64,000 bases of DNA from Quadrisphaera sp. INWT6 (GCF_015390235.1 NZ_VUOH01000004.1:372001-436000); one strand, 5' to 3'. Positions 1 through 9,282 are shown, counted from the stretch's first letter. Program-made: numbers and translations. Notes: a model not told the origin generated them from the letters alone.

Positions 1-44
1 GGGTCGTACGCCGGCCCCGTCGAGCGGGGGGTGGTGCTGGTCAT
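1..44 (-). CDS. Formate dehydrogenase beta (iron-sulfur) subunit, N-terminal fragment
   Basis: Only the first 14 codons are inside the window, reading MTSTTPRSTGPAYD. The ATG at 42-44 overlaps the inferred TGA of the alpha-subunit gene in an ATGA arrangement, the usual spacing in this gene pair. Known beta subunits carry four [4Fe-4S] clusters that pass electrons from the alpha subunit to a membrane partner; none of that is visible here. The identity is inferred from position only. Confidence 0.5.
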   Translation of the reverse strand, partial: MTSTTPRSTGPAYD

Positions 45-3000
45 GGGGTGTTCCGCCCGTCGGTCGGCTCGGACTCCAGGTCGGCGCCGCCCCGGGGGAC
101 GGCACGTCGTCGTCGGTGGGCAGCCCCGCCGCGGCGCGGCGCGCCGCGACGTACTCGACCAGCGCCGGGCCGCGCGGACGCCGCCCCGGCACGACGTCGC
201 AGGCGCCGACCTTGTCCTGGATGTGCGTGTTGGGGTCGAGCAGGATCTCCACCAGCTCGTTCGCCGCGTCGCCGCGGCTGATGCCGTTCGGGCCCCAGTG
301 CCAGGGGATGCCCACCTGGTGCACGACCTGCACCTGGCCGCCGTCGTCGCCCGCGCCGGGAAGCCGCAGCGGCCTGATGCGCGGCGTCACCATCACGCGC
401 GCCTCGATGGCGCTGCGCGGCGTGACGACCGTCGCCCAGCCCTGGTGCTCCAGGCCGCGCTCGCGCGCCAGCTCGGCGGAGACCTCGATGAACATCTCCG
501 GCTGCAGCTCCGACAGGTACGGCAGCGTGCGGCTCATGCCGCCCGCCGTGTGGTGCTCGGTGAGCCGGTAGGTGGTGAACACGAAGGGGTAGACGTCCGA
601 GCGCGTCGGCACCCCGCGGTTGCCGGGCCGGGGGAAGGCCCGGCGCGCCGGGTTGTAGACCCGGTTCGGGTGGAGCGGGTTGCCCACGGGCGACTCCGCG
701 CCCTCGTAGTGCGTGGGCAGCGGCCCGTCGACCACGCCGGACGGCGCGAACAGCCACGCCTTGCCGTCGGCCTGCATGATGAACGGGTCGCGGCCGGCGA
801 TGGCCGCCGGGCCCTTCGAGCCCGCGGGCGGCACGTACGACGGCGGCTTGGTGGCCTCGAAGTCGGGCACGTCGTGTCCGACCCAGCGCCCTGCACCGCC
901 GTCAGCCTCGGCGTCCCACCAGATGAGCGCTTTGCGCTCGCTCCACGGCTTGCCGTCCGGGTCCGCCGAGGCGCGGTTGTACAGCTGTCGGCGGTTCATC
1001 GGCCACGCCCAGCCCCACTCGGCGGCGGTCCAGTCCTGCTCGGACCCGGGCCTGCGGCGCGCGGTCTGGTTGACCTCGTCGGCGTACGCGCCGCAGTAGA
1101 TCCAGCAGCCCGAGCGCGTGGTGCCGTCGGACTTGAGCTCCGTGTAGGACGACAGCGCCCGGTCGACGAGGTTCCCGTCGTCGTCGAGGTGGGTCTCGGT
1201 GCCGCTGATCTCGCGCAGCACGGCCTCGCCGTCCGGCTCCCAGCTCAGCGGGTCCGAGGCGGGGCCGAACTCGTCCTCGTGCACCGGGTAGTCCCAGGTG
1301 AGGTCGAGCAGCGGCCGGTCGCGCGGGTCGGTCGACGCCGCGAGCTTCTCCCGCAGGATCCGCCCCAGCTGCCAGTAGAACCACAGCTCGCTGCGCGACT
1401 CGCCCGGCGGCGACACCGCCTGGTGGCGCCACTGCAGCAGCCGCTGGGTCTGCGTGAACGTGCCGGCCTTCTCCACGTGGCTCGCCGCGGGGAGGAAGAA
1501 CACCTCGGTGTCGATGTCCTCCGTGCGCAGCTCGCCGGTCTCGATCTCCGGCCCGTCCTTCCAGAACGTGGCCGACTCGATCATCTGCAGGTCGCGGACC
1601 ACCAGCCACTTCAGGTTGGCCATGCCCAGGCGCTGCAGGCGGGCGTTCGCGGAGCCCACCGCCGGGTTCTGCCCCAGCAGGAAGTACCCGTCGACCTTCC
1701 CGTCGACCATGTCCATCACGGTGCGGTACGTGCCGTGGTCGCCGGAGATCTTGGGCAGGTAGCTGAACGCGAAGTCGTTCTCGGGCTGCGCCGCGTCGCC
1801 CCACCACGACTTCAGCAGGCTCACCGAGTAGTCGCGCATGTTGCCCCAGAACCCGGCGAGGTCCTCGGAGGAGCCGACGTAGGAGTCGACGTCGTCCTGC
1901 CCGACCTTCGGCATCGGCAGGTAGCCCGACCACAGGTTGAACAGCGTCGGGATGTCGGTGGAGCCCTGGATGCTCGCGTGCCCGCGCAGCGCCAGGATCC
2001 CGCCGCCCGGGCGCCCGATGTTGCCCAGCAGCGTCTGCAGGATCGCCGACGTGCGGATGTACTGCGCGCCCTGGGAGTGGTGCGTCCAGCCCACCGCGTA
2101 CGCCAGCGCCGTCGTGCGCTCGCGGCCGGAGTTCTCCACCAGCGCCTGCGCCACCTGCAGGAAGGCGTCCTGCGGGGTGCCGCAGATCCGCTCGACCATC
2201 TCGGGGGTGTAGCGGGCGAAGTGCCGCTTGAGGATCTGGAACACCGTGCGCGGGTGCTGCAGCGTCTCGTCGCGGTCGGGCTTGGAGCCGATGGTCGCGC
2301 CGCCGCTGCCGTAGGCGTCACCGCCGGCGGTGGCCTTGTGGGTCTCGCCGCCCTGCGTGCCGCCGCTCGTCCGACCGCTGGGGCTGCGGTCGCCGGCGGC
2401 CGCGACGTCCTCCGCGTCCTGGTAGGCCCAGGTGGAGGGGTCGTAGCTGCGGGAGTCCTCGTCCCAGCCGGAGAACAGGCCGGTGGGGTCGAGGCTGTCG
2501 CCGTCCTCTGCGGGGTCCTCGGTGTCGCGGTACTCCTCACCCACGATCGCCGCGGCGTTCGTGTACGCCACGACGTAGTCGTGGAAGTACGCGTCGTTCT
2601 GCAGCACGTGGTTGACGAGGCCGCCGAGGAAGGCGATGTCGGTGCCCGCGCGCAGGGGCACGTGCAGGTCGGCGACGGCCGAGGTCCGGGTGAACCGCGG
2701 GTCGACGTGGATGACCTTCGCACCGCGGCGCTTGGCCTCCATCACCCACTGGAAGCCCACCGGGTGCGCCTCGGCCATGTTGCTGCCCTGGATCAGGATG
2801 CAGTCAGCGTTGACGAGGTCCTGGAGGAAGGTGGTGGCCCCTCCGCGGCCGAACGAGGTCCCCAGACCGGGGACGGTGGAGCTGTGTCATATGCGGGCCT
2901 GGTTCTCGATCTGCACAGCGCCCAGGGCGGTGTACAGCTTCTTCATCAGGTAGTTCTCTTCGTTGTCGAGCGTCGCGCCGCCGAGGCTGGCGAAGCCCAG

Positions 3001-3519
3001 CGTCCGGTTGAGCTTCCGGCCGCGGTCGTCGACGTCCTGCCAGCCGTCGCGGCGGGCCTTGAGCACGCGGTCGGCGATCATGTCCATCGCCGTCGGCAGC
3101 GGGAGGTCCTCCCACTCGGTGCCGCCCGGGCGCCGGTAGCGCACCGTGGTGACGCGGGTGGGGGAGGTGACCAGGCTCTTGCTGGCGCTGCCCTTGGGGC
3201 ACAGGCGCCCGCGGCTGATGGGGGAGTCGGGGTCGCCCTCGATCTGGACGATCTTCTCGTCCTTGACGTAGACGTCCTGCCCGCAGCCCACCGCGCAGAA
3301 CGGGCAGACGCTCTTGACCACGCGGTCGGCGGTCTCGGTGCGGGCGGTGATCGCGTCGGTGTGCCTGGTGCGGACCGCAGCGCCGTGCGCCGTCCGGTCC
3401 GCACCGGTCACCTGGCGCAGGACGGGCCAGAGGCCGGTCACGCGCTCACCCAGCGAGCGCGTCCTCGCGCTCGACCGGCGTCCCTCGTCGATGGCCACGG
3501 GCCCAGCAGAACACGACAC
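41..3519 (-). CDS. fdhA: Selenocysteine-containing formate dehydrogenase alpha subunit
   Basis: Molybdenum/tungsten-bis-MGD formate dehydrogenase, oxidising formate to CO2, about 1159 aa. Near the N-terminus CPFCAVGC...GRLCPKG supplies the four cysteines of a [4Fe-4S] cluster. At codon 211 (2887-2889) the frame meets TGA in NQARI-U-HSSTVPGLGTSFGRGG, exactly where FdnG-type enzymes carry catalytic selenocysteine. The frame continues with SNMAEAHPVGFQW and the MGD-binding domains to PNTHIQDKVGACDV. A GGTCT-loop hairpin follows the TGA. At the 3' end the reading frame must shift by one base near 90-93 (one G missing from a coding-strand G run) to reach the G/C-rich-third-position ending ...SEPTDGRNTP and the TGA at 41-43 that overlaps the next gene. 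Start codons GTG 3519, 3498 or 3441 are all possible. No selA, selB or selC is in the window. Confidence 0.9.
2858..2889 (-). promoter_or_regulatory. Bacterial SECIS element directing selenocysteine at UGA
   Basis: On the coding strand the TGA (2889-2887) is followed by 18 bases and then GGTCT (2868-2864) in the loop of a perfect 6-bp stem, GTCCCC (2874-2869) with GGGGAC (2863-2858). E. coli fdhF has the same GGUCU apical loop recognised by SelB, and by recall the same 18-base spacing. Element and TGA are seen in the sequence; SelB binding is inferred from the known family. Confidence 0.85.
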
Positions 3520-3546
3520 CGTGCCCCGGGCAACGGCGGGTGGCCG

Positions 3547-3795
3547 GGAACCGCAGCCGAGCGCTCGGCTGCGGTTCGGGGGGGCCCTGGAACCGCAAGC
3601 AGGCGCTCGGCTGCGGTTCTGGGGGGCCTCGGAACCGCAAGCAGGCGCTCGGCTGCGCTTCTGAGGGGCCTCGGAACCGCAAGCAGGCGCTCGGCTGCGC
3701 TTCTGAGGGGCCTCGGAACCGCAAGCAGGCGCTCGGCTGCGGTTCTGGGGGGCCTCGAAACCGCGAGCAGGCGCTCGGCTGCGGTTCCGGGGTCA
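3547..3795. repeat. Six tandem copies of a 42-bp hairpin repeat
   Basis: Copies begin at 3547, 3589, 3631, 3673, 3715 and 3757; the last is cut off at the stop codon of the ABC permease gene. Each holds an inverted repeat. In copy 1 it is a perfect 28-bp palindrome (AACCGCAGCCGAGC and its complement, 3549-3576); the others have one arm as AACCGCAAGCAGGC. Copies 3 and 4 are identical. The array fills the space between the permease stop and fdhA, so it could act as a transcription barrier or as protein-binding sites in the fdhA leader. Because 42 is divisible by three, every frame reads a 14-residue repeat, which I take as non-coding. Confidence 0.9.
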
Positions 3796-4665
3796 GCTGG
3801 TGACGTCCTTGCGCTCGAAGCCCCGCACGGCCAGCACCGCGAACACCACGGCCAGGGCCAGTGCCGTGCACAGGCCGCGCACCGGGGCCTCCCACGCGAT
3901 GGTCGGCTGCAGGAAGGCCGTCCACGCCCCGGCGTCGTCGGTGGGCAGCCACTCGCGCAGGTCACCCAGCGCGGTGATCTGCCCGAGGATCGCCGAGAGG
4001 ATGTTCACCAGCACCGCCCCGCCCACGGCCCCCAGCGGGGCGTCGGTGCGGGTGCCCAGCCAGAACGCCATCGCCCCGACCCAGGTCAGCTGGACGACGA
4101 CGTACGCGGTCGCCATCGCCAGCCTCCCCAGCGCGGGCCAGGCGCCCAGCGCGTCGCCCAGGGGGCTGGTCAGCGGGCCCCACCCGTAGGCGACGGTGCC
4201 GACCAGCAGGCAGACCGCGATGAACGCCGCGATCGCGGCCGTCGACGACGCGCCCGCCACCAGGGCCTTCACCGCCAGCAGCCGCCGGCGCCCCACCGGG
4301 GCCGCCAGCAGGTAGCGCAGCGACGACCAGCTCGCCTCCGCGGCGACCGTGTCACCCGCGAACAGCGCCACCAGCACCACGAAGAGGAACCCGCTGCTCA
4401 CGAGCAGCGCGAACACCCCGAAGTTGACGGCGCTGCTCGTGGCGAGGTCGGCGAAGTTCGTGCCGCCGTCCGCACCGCCGTCGTCGTCGCCGCCGAGGGC
4501 GAACGCCGCCCACAGCAGCAGCGGCAGCGCCACCACGAGCACGCCCACCCACCGGGTGCGCACCCGGGACAGCTGACGGGCCACCTCGACCCTGACCGGC
4601 AGCGCGGACCCCCGCGCACCTGCCTGCGTGCCTGCCTGCGTGCCTGCCTGCGTGCTCGTGCTCAT
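3793..4665 (-). CDS. ABC-2 type transporter permease
   Basis: 290 aa, about six hydrophobic segments (first VGVLVVALPLLLWAAFAL, last CTALALAVVFAVLAV), typical of ABC-2 permeases that work with a single ATPase. The ATG overlaps the TGA of the upstream ATPase fusion in an ATGA, so the two are translated together and probably form one exporter. The N-terminus carries TQAGTQAGTQAG from a 12-base repeat (GCCTGCGTGCCT type), a likely length-variable spot. The substrate is not evident. The stop codon abuts the 42-bp repeat array. Confidence 0.85.
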   Translation of the reverse strand: MSTSTQAGTQAGTQAGARGSALPVRVEVARQLSRVRTRWVGVLVVALPLLLWAAFALGGDDDGGADGGTNFADLATSSAVNFGVFALLVSSGFLFVVLVALFAGDTVAAEASWSSLRYLLAAPVGRRRLLAVKALVAGASSTAAIAAFIAVCLLVGTVAYGWGPLTSPLGDALGAWPALGRLAMATAYVVVQLTWVGAMAFWLGTRTDAPLGAVGGAVLVNILSAILGQITALGDLREWLPTDDAGAWTAFLQPTIAWEAPVRGLCTALALAVVFAVLAVRGFERKDVTS

Positions 4666-7493
4666 GCTCGTGCGGCCCCTTCCACCAGCTCCAGGAAGAC
4701 CTCCTCCAGGTGGCGCTGCGGCACCACCGAGGTGACCTCGACGCCCGCGGCCACCAGCGCCCCCACCAGCGGGCCCGTGCCGCTGCGGCCCGGTGACACC
4801 AGCGCGCCGCCGTCGCGCTCGCCGAGCGCCCGGCCCCCGTCGCGCTCCAGCAGCGGGACCAGCACCTCCAGGGCGCGCTGCGCCTGGCCGTCACCGACGG
4901 AGACGAGCACCTCACCGGACCCGGCGACCAGCTCGGCGACCGACCCGGTCGCCAGCACCCGGCCGCGGGCCATCACCACGGCGTGGCTGCACGTGGCCTC
5001 CACCTCCGAGAGCAGGTGGCTGGAGACCAGCACCGTGCGGCCGGTGGCGGCGTAGTCGCGCAGCACGGTGCGCATGGCGTTGATCTGCGGCGGGTCGAGG
5101 CCGTTGGTGGGCTCGTCGAGCACCAGCAGGTCGGGCATGCCGAGCATGGCCTGGGCGATGCCCAGGCGCTGGCGCATGCCCTGGCTGTAGCCGCGGACCC
5201 TGCGGTGCACCGCGTCGCCCAGGCCCGCGACCTCGAGGGCCTCGTCCATGCGCGCGTCGGCGAGGGGACGGCCCGTCGAGGCCCAGTACAGGCGCAGGTT
5301 GGCCAGGCCCGAGAGGTGGGGCAGGAAGCCCGGCCCCTCCACCAGCGCACCGACCCGCATGAGCACGGGCGAGCCGGGCCTGACGGGCTGCCCGAGCACC
5401 TCCAGCGAGCCGGCGCTCGGGCGCAGCAGGCCCATGAGCATCCGCAGGGTGGTCGTCTTGCCCGCGCCGTTGGGGCCGAGCAGCCCGACCACCTGCCCGC
5501 GGCGCACCTCGAACGAGACGCCGTCGACGGCGCGGAACCCGTCGCCGTAGACCTTCTCCAGCGAGTGCACCGCCATCACGACGTCGCCCGGGGCCGCTGC
5601 GGGCAGCTGGTCGGCCGCGGCGCCTGCGAGCTCGGGAGAGCGACGACGGCGCAGGCCGCTGACCAGCGCCAGCAGCAGGGCCGCCAGCACCACGGCGCCC
5701 AGGACGGCGACGTGGGCCCACGGCACCTCGAAGGACCTGCCCGCGGTCTCCTCGATGGCCGCCGGGCCCGCGGCGAGGGCGAGCGAGCCGTCGGCGAGCG
5801 CCACGGAGTACACGCGCGGGTCGGTGGGGACGGCGTAGGCGGAGTCGGTGGTGGCGACCACGAGGCGCAGCCGGTGCCCGGCCGCCACGTCGCGCACCAC
5901 GGCGGGCAGCGCGACGTCGACCTGGGTGGGCCGCCCCGGCACCGTGCTCACGCGCACCGGGGAGACCAGCCCGCCCGGCAGCGCCGAGGAGCCGTCGGGG
6001 CTGACGTCGGCCAGCGACGCGAAGAGCACCGCGTCGTCGGTGGACGAGGTCACGCTCAGCCGCACCGTCGACGTCCCGAGCAGGGTCGTGTCCTGCTCCA
6101 GCGGCGCGCTCTCGAACACCGCGGCCTGCCCGGGCAGCACCGCGGTGCTGAACCCGCTCCCACCCGCAGCGCCGGCCGCACCCGCCAGACCGGCCAGCGA
6201 GGCGACGTCGCCCACACCGGGCAGGGCCGTCAGCGCCGCCGGGCGCCCGCCGGCGGGGGAGAGCACCACGCCCGGGCCCGTCGGCTCCAGGGCGACCTGC
6301 TGGCCCGTCCCCGTCAGCGGGGGCAGCTCGTCGAGCGTGCGGGTCTGCTGCGAGGAGCCGCTGCTGCCGCGGTCGCCGCCGAAGAGCTCCTGGCGGGGCA
6401 CCACCGCGGAGAAGGGCGCCGGGGCGCCGCCCTCGGGCTGCGCGCCCCGGAGGTGCTCGTCGAACCACGCGGCGGACCTGTCGTCGAAGCCCGCGGAGTC
6501 GAAGCCGCCGTCGTGCCCGCCGGCCACCCAGGCCAGGGACACGGGCACCCCCGCCCGCTGGGCGGCCTCGGCGTTGGCGACCGAGTCGCCCAGCCCGAAC
6601 AGGGAGTCGCCCTCGCCCTGCACGAGCAGCACCGCCGCGCGCGTCGAGGGCAGCACCGCGGCGGGGGCGGAGCGCTGCAGCTGCTCCGTCAGCGCCTGCG
6701 GCACCACACCGGTCTGCGCCGCCTGCACGTAGCCGGCGCACAGGTCGGGGTCGAGGCGGCCGCAGGCGATGGTCTGCGGGTCGGTCAGGGCGTCGGTGCT
6801 GCTGCCCGAGGCGAGCGCCGACCCGGTGAGGCTGCTCAGCAGCTGCGAGGCCCACCCGGCCTTGAAGACGCCGCCCGGGTCGAGCGCGGTGGACAGGTCC
6901 GACCACGTGATCGCCGAGGCGACGGCGTCGACGCGGGGGTCGGTGCCCGCCAGGAGCAGGCCCACGGCCCCGCCGTAGGACGCGCCGGCCACGCCGACCC
7001 GCGGGTCGCCGGGGGCGTCCTGGGCCACCTCGGGGCGCTGCGAGAGCAGGTCGACCAGCGCGGCCGCGTCGGCCACCTCGTAGTCGGGGTCGTCCAGGTG
7101 CACGGCGCCCCCGGAGGCGCCGAAGCCGCGGGCCGTCCACGCCAGCACCACGTACCCGTCGGCGGCGAGCGACCGGGCCTGGCCGGCGAGGTCGTCCTTC
7201 GACCCGCCGAAGCCGTGGGCCAGCAGGACGGCGGGGGCCGGGTCCTGCGCGCCGGCGCCCGCGGGGAGGTACAGCTCCGCGTCGAGGGAGACGGCGGTGC
7301 CGCCGGGCTCGGCGCCGACGGGCACCGACAGGGCCTGCCCGCTGACCGAGCTGCTGGAGCTGCTGGAGCTGCTGGAGCTGCTGGAGCTGCTGGAGCTGCT
7401 GGCGCCGGCGGGGGCGGCGAACGAGACCAGGGCGACCAGGGCGCTGGCGGCGGTGGCGGACAGGGCGGCGAGCGGGCGCCGCCCCCGCCTCAC
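4662..7493 (-). CDS. Fusion: secreted S15-type alpha/beta hydrolase + membrane helix + ABC ATPase
   Basis: A single frame of 943 aa. Order: basic start and signal-like helix (about 5-30), a run of about 18 serines, an X-Pro-dipeptidyl-peptidase-like hydrolase with GxSxG nucleophile GASYGG (about 170) and a GGHDGG histidine, the S15 C-terminal jelly-roll region, a membrane helix (HVAVLGAVVLAALLLALV), then a complete ABC ATPase with Walker A GPNGAGKTTT (about 672), signature YSQGMRQR and Walker B LLVLDEP (about 789). The layout puts the hydrolase outside and the ATPase inside. I chose GTG 7493, which follows GAGGAG and gives a normal signal peptide; an upstream GTG/ATG at 7589 would add 32 charged residues from a 9-base repeat. 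Each half is recognisable; what the fusion does (export coupled to peptide or ester cleavage) is inference. Confidence 0.85.
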   Translation of the reverse strand: MRRGRRPLAALSATAASALVALVSFAAPAGASSSSSSSSSSSSSSSSSSVSGQALSVPVGAEPGGTAVSLDAELYLPAGAGAQDPAPAVLLAHGFGGSKDDLAGQARSLAADGYVVLAWTARGFGASGGAVHLDDPDYEVADAAALVDLLSQRPEVAQDAPGDPRVGVAGASYGGAVGLLLAGTDPRVDAVASAITWSDLSTALDPGGVFKAGWASQLLSSLTGSALASGSSTDALTDPQTIACGRLDPDLCAGYVQAAQTGVVPQALTEQLQRSAPAAVLPSTRAAVLLVQGEGDSLFGLGDSVANAEAAQRAGVPVSLAWVAGGHDGGFDSAGFDDRSAAWFDEHLRGAQPEGGAPAPFSAVVPRQELFGGDRGSSGSSQQTRTLDELPPLTGTGQQVALEPTGPGVVLSPAGGRPAALTALPGVGDVASLAGLAGAAGAAGGSGFSTAVLPGQAAVFESAPLEQDTTLLGTSTVRLSVTSSTDDAVLFASLADVSPDGSSALPGGLVSPVRVSTVPGRPTQVDVALPAVVRDVAAGHRLRLVVATTDSAYAVPTDPRVYSVALADGSLALAAGPAAIEETAGRSFEVPWAHVAVLGAVVLAALLLALVSGLRRRRSPELAGAAADQLPAAAPGDVVMAVHSLEKVYGDGFRAVDGVSFEVRRGQVVGLLGPNGAGKTTTLRMLMGLLRPSAGSLEVLGQPVRPGSPVLMRVGALVEGPGFLPHLSGLANLRLYWASTGRPLADARMDEALEVAGLGDAVHRRVRGYSQGMRQRLGIAQAMLGMPDLLVLDEPTNGLDPPQINAMRTVLRDYAATGRTVLVSSHLLSEVEATCSHAVVMARGRVLATGSVAELVAGSGEVLVSVGDGQAQRALEVLVPLLERDGGRALGERDGGALVSPGRSGTGPLVGALVAAGVEVTSVVPQRHLEEVFLELVEGAARA

Positions 7494-7722
7494 CGGCTCC
7501 TCGCGGTCTTGGCGGTCTTCGCGGTCTTCACGCGGCGAGCATGCCCTGCCGCCCTGACAGCGGCGCTCCCAGGCTCCCGAGAGGAGCACTCTGCGGTGCC
7601 TGTCGGTGACGCAGGGTGTCGATCAGTGGTGCGGACGGGCCTGCGACGCGCCCGGGCTGGCCCTCGTCCGTGCCTGTGGTCACCATGGGTCACGCACGGG
7701 GGAACAACGGGAACGCTCCAGC

Positions 7723-7757
7723 CGTTGTCCAGCCAGCACGAGCAGGCTGGTGCAACG
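7723..7757. promoter_or_regulatory. Inverted repeat, possible operator between divergent genes
   Basis: CGTTGTCCAGCC (7723-7734) and GGCTGGTGCAACG (7745-7757) are near-perfect inverted arms with a 10-base spacer. They lie in the 376-bp gap between the hydrolase-ABC operon (-) and the 39-codon gene (+). The size and AT/GC mix suit a dimeric regulator site. No regulator gene is adjacent, and promoter hexamers are not clear. The rest of 7494-7869 shows no convincing gene. Confidence 0.4.
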
Positions 7758-7869
7758 TCCTGGCAACACGTCGTGACGCAACAGCCACACAGCCCGTGCA
7801 CGATCGCCGTGACCGGTCACGCACCACCCCCGCGACGACCCGGCACCACCCGCACCCCCGGAGGCAGCC

Positions 7870-7989
7870 ATGGCACCGAGCACCGCCAGCACCCAGCCCG
7901 TCGACGACGCCCACCAGGTCGACGGCGCCCCCTCCGAGCAGCGCCCCGACGCGGCGCCGCTGGCCAACCCCCGGCGCGTCCGGATCTGA
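7870..7989 (+). CDS. Small hydrophilic protein of 39 aa, unknown function
   Basis: The ATG at 7870 follows a strong ribosome-binding site, GGAGG with five bases spacing, and almost every codon ends in G or C. The product begins MAPSTASTQPVDDAHQ and ends ANPRRVRI: acidic and polar in the middle with a basic tail, no membrane segment and no cysteine. It could be a small regulator, a precursor peptide or a species-limited protein; I do not recognise a family. It is convergent with serA and divergent from the hydrolase-ABC operon. Confidence 0.55.
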   Translation: MAPSTASTQPVDDAHQVDGAPSEQRPDAAPLANPRRVRI

Positions 7990-8031
7990 CCCCGGGCCGG
8001 AGGCCGCCGGGGGCGGCGCGTACAGCGCTGG

Positions 8032-9249
8032 TCAGCGCAGGACGCGCACCCTGACGGTCTCCGGCATCGCGCGGAGCTCCTCGACGGCGGCGTCGTCGAC
8101 GGGGCCGGGCACGTCGGTGACGACGTAGCCCATCTGCCCGCGCGTGGTCAGCGACTGGCCCACGACGTTGACGCCGTGGCGCGCCAGGATCGAGTTCACC
8201 GACGCCAGCACCCCCGGCACGTTCTGGTGCAGGTGCCCCAGCCGCGTCGCGTGCCCGCCGTCGGTGATGACCTGCGGCATGTTCACCGACAGCGACGTGC
8301 TGCCGTGCGCGGCGAAGTCGCGCAGCTTGCCGGCCACGAACCGGCCGATGTCCTCCTGCGCCTCCTCGGTGGACCCGCCGACGTGCGGGGTGAGGATGAC
8401 GTTGGGCAGGCCGCGCAGCCGCGAGTCGAACGGGTCGCCGTTGCGGCGGGGCTCGTCGAGGAAGACGTCGACGGCCGCACCCGACAGGTGCCCGGAGACC
8501 AGGTGGTCGCGCAGCGCCCCGTGGTCGACCACGAAGCCGCGCGAGAGGTTCAGGAAGATCGCCCCCGGCTTCATCGCCGCGAACTGCTCGGCGCCGAACA
8601 GGCCGCCGTTGCCCGCCCGCCCGTCGACGTGGAGGGTGACGACGTCGGCGAGGGCCAGCACCTCCTCCAGGCTCGACAGGCGCACCGCGTTGCCCATCGC
8701 CAGCTTCTCGGCGGTGTCGTAGAAGACGACCCGCATGCCGAGGGCCTCGGCGACCACCGACAGCTGGCTGCCGATGTTGCCGTACCCGACGATGCCCAGC
8801 GTGCGCCCGCGCACCTCGTGGGAGCCGGCGGCCGACTTCTGCCAGACGCCCGCGTGCAGCGCGTCGTCGAAGACCGTCAGCTGGCGGGTCAGGGCGATGA
8901 CCTCGGCGAGCACCAGCTCGACCACGCTGCGGGTGTTGGAGAACGGGGCGTTGAACACCGCGACGCCGCGGGCGGCGGCGGCCTCGAGGTCGATCTGGTT
9001 GGTGCCGATGCAGAACGCGCCGATGGCCACCAGGTCGGGGGCGGCGTCGAGCACGGCCTCGGTGACGTGCGTGGTCGACCGGATGCCCAGCAGCTGCACC
9101 CCGGGGAGCGCCTCGACCAGCTCGGCCTCGGTGAGCGCGCCCATCCGGCGCTCCACGGCGGTGCCGGAGGCCTCGAGGACCTCCACGGCGAGCGGGTGGA
9201 TGTTCTCCAGCAGCAGGGCGGTGCGGGTGGGCCCCTGGCGATCGGTCAC
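8032..9249 (-). CDS. serA: D-3-phosphoglycerate dehydrogenase
   Basis: 405 aa, NAD-dependent oxidation of 3-phosphoglycerate, the first step of serine synthesis. Visible: substrate-domain start TALLLENIHPLAVEVL, NAD fold GIVGYGNIGSQ (about 150), catalytic Arg in FLNLSRGF (about 234), the TPHVGGST histidine region, and a C-terminal ACT domain (NVPGVLASVNSILARHG), normally the serine sensor. The length fits the short type (about 410 aa), not the 525-aa mycobacterial form. GTG 9249 opens the family-like N-terminus; upstream in-frame codons are antisense to the phosphoesterase and dehydrogenase genes. It is divergent from the phosphoesterase with only 33 bp between starts. Confidence 0.92.
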   Translation of the reverse strand: MTDRQGPTRTALLLENIHPLAVEVLEASGTAVERRMGALTEAELVEALPGVQLLGIRSTTHVTEAVLDAAPDLVAIGAFCIGTNQIDLEAAAARGVAVFNAPFSNTRSVVELVLAEVIALTRQLTVFDDALHAGVWQKSAAGSHEVRGRTLGIVGYGNIGSQLSVVAEALGMRVVFYDTAEKLAMGNAVRLSSLEEVLALADVVTLHVDGRAGNGGLFGAEQFAAMKPGAIFLNLSRGFVVDHGALRDHLVSGHLSGAAVDVFLDEPRRNGDPFDSRLRGLPNVILTPHVGGSTEEAQEDIGRFVAGKLRDFAAHGSTSLSVNMPQVITDGGHATRLGHLHQNVPGVLASVNSILARHGVNVVGQSLTTRGQMGYVVTDVPGPVDDAAVEELRAMPETVRVRVLR

Positions 9250-9282
9250 AGGTGACCATCCTGCCGGACGCAGGATGGGGGC

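Noticed and set aside
2887..3519. fdhA as a pseudogene truncated at codon 211
   Set aside because: The stop is UGA at the catalytic selenocysteine position, a SECIS hairpin follows at the right distance, and downstream sequence is conserved in frame.
3547..3795. CRISPR array
   Set aside because: The 42-bp units are contiguous with no variable spacers, and no cas genes are present.
3446..3952. Protein made of 14-residue repeats (PEPQPSACLRFRGP type)
   Set aside because: It arises because the 42-bp unit is divisible by three; several frames and both strands read through equally, with no ribosome site.
31..5055. 1674-codon open frame on the plus strand
   Set aside because: It is antisense to fdhA and the ABC genes, has Arg/Val/His-rich nonsense sequence and no motifs; long spurious frames are expected at 75% GC.
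4983..8054. 1023-codon open frame on the plus strand
   Set aside because: Antisense shadow of the hydrolase-ABC fusion, which has full domain motifs on the other strand.
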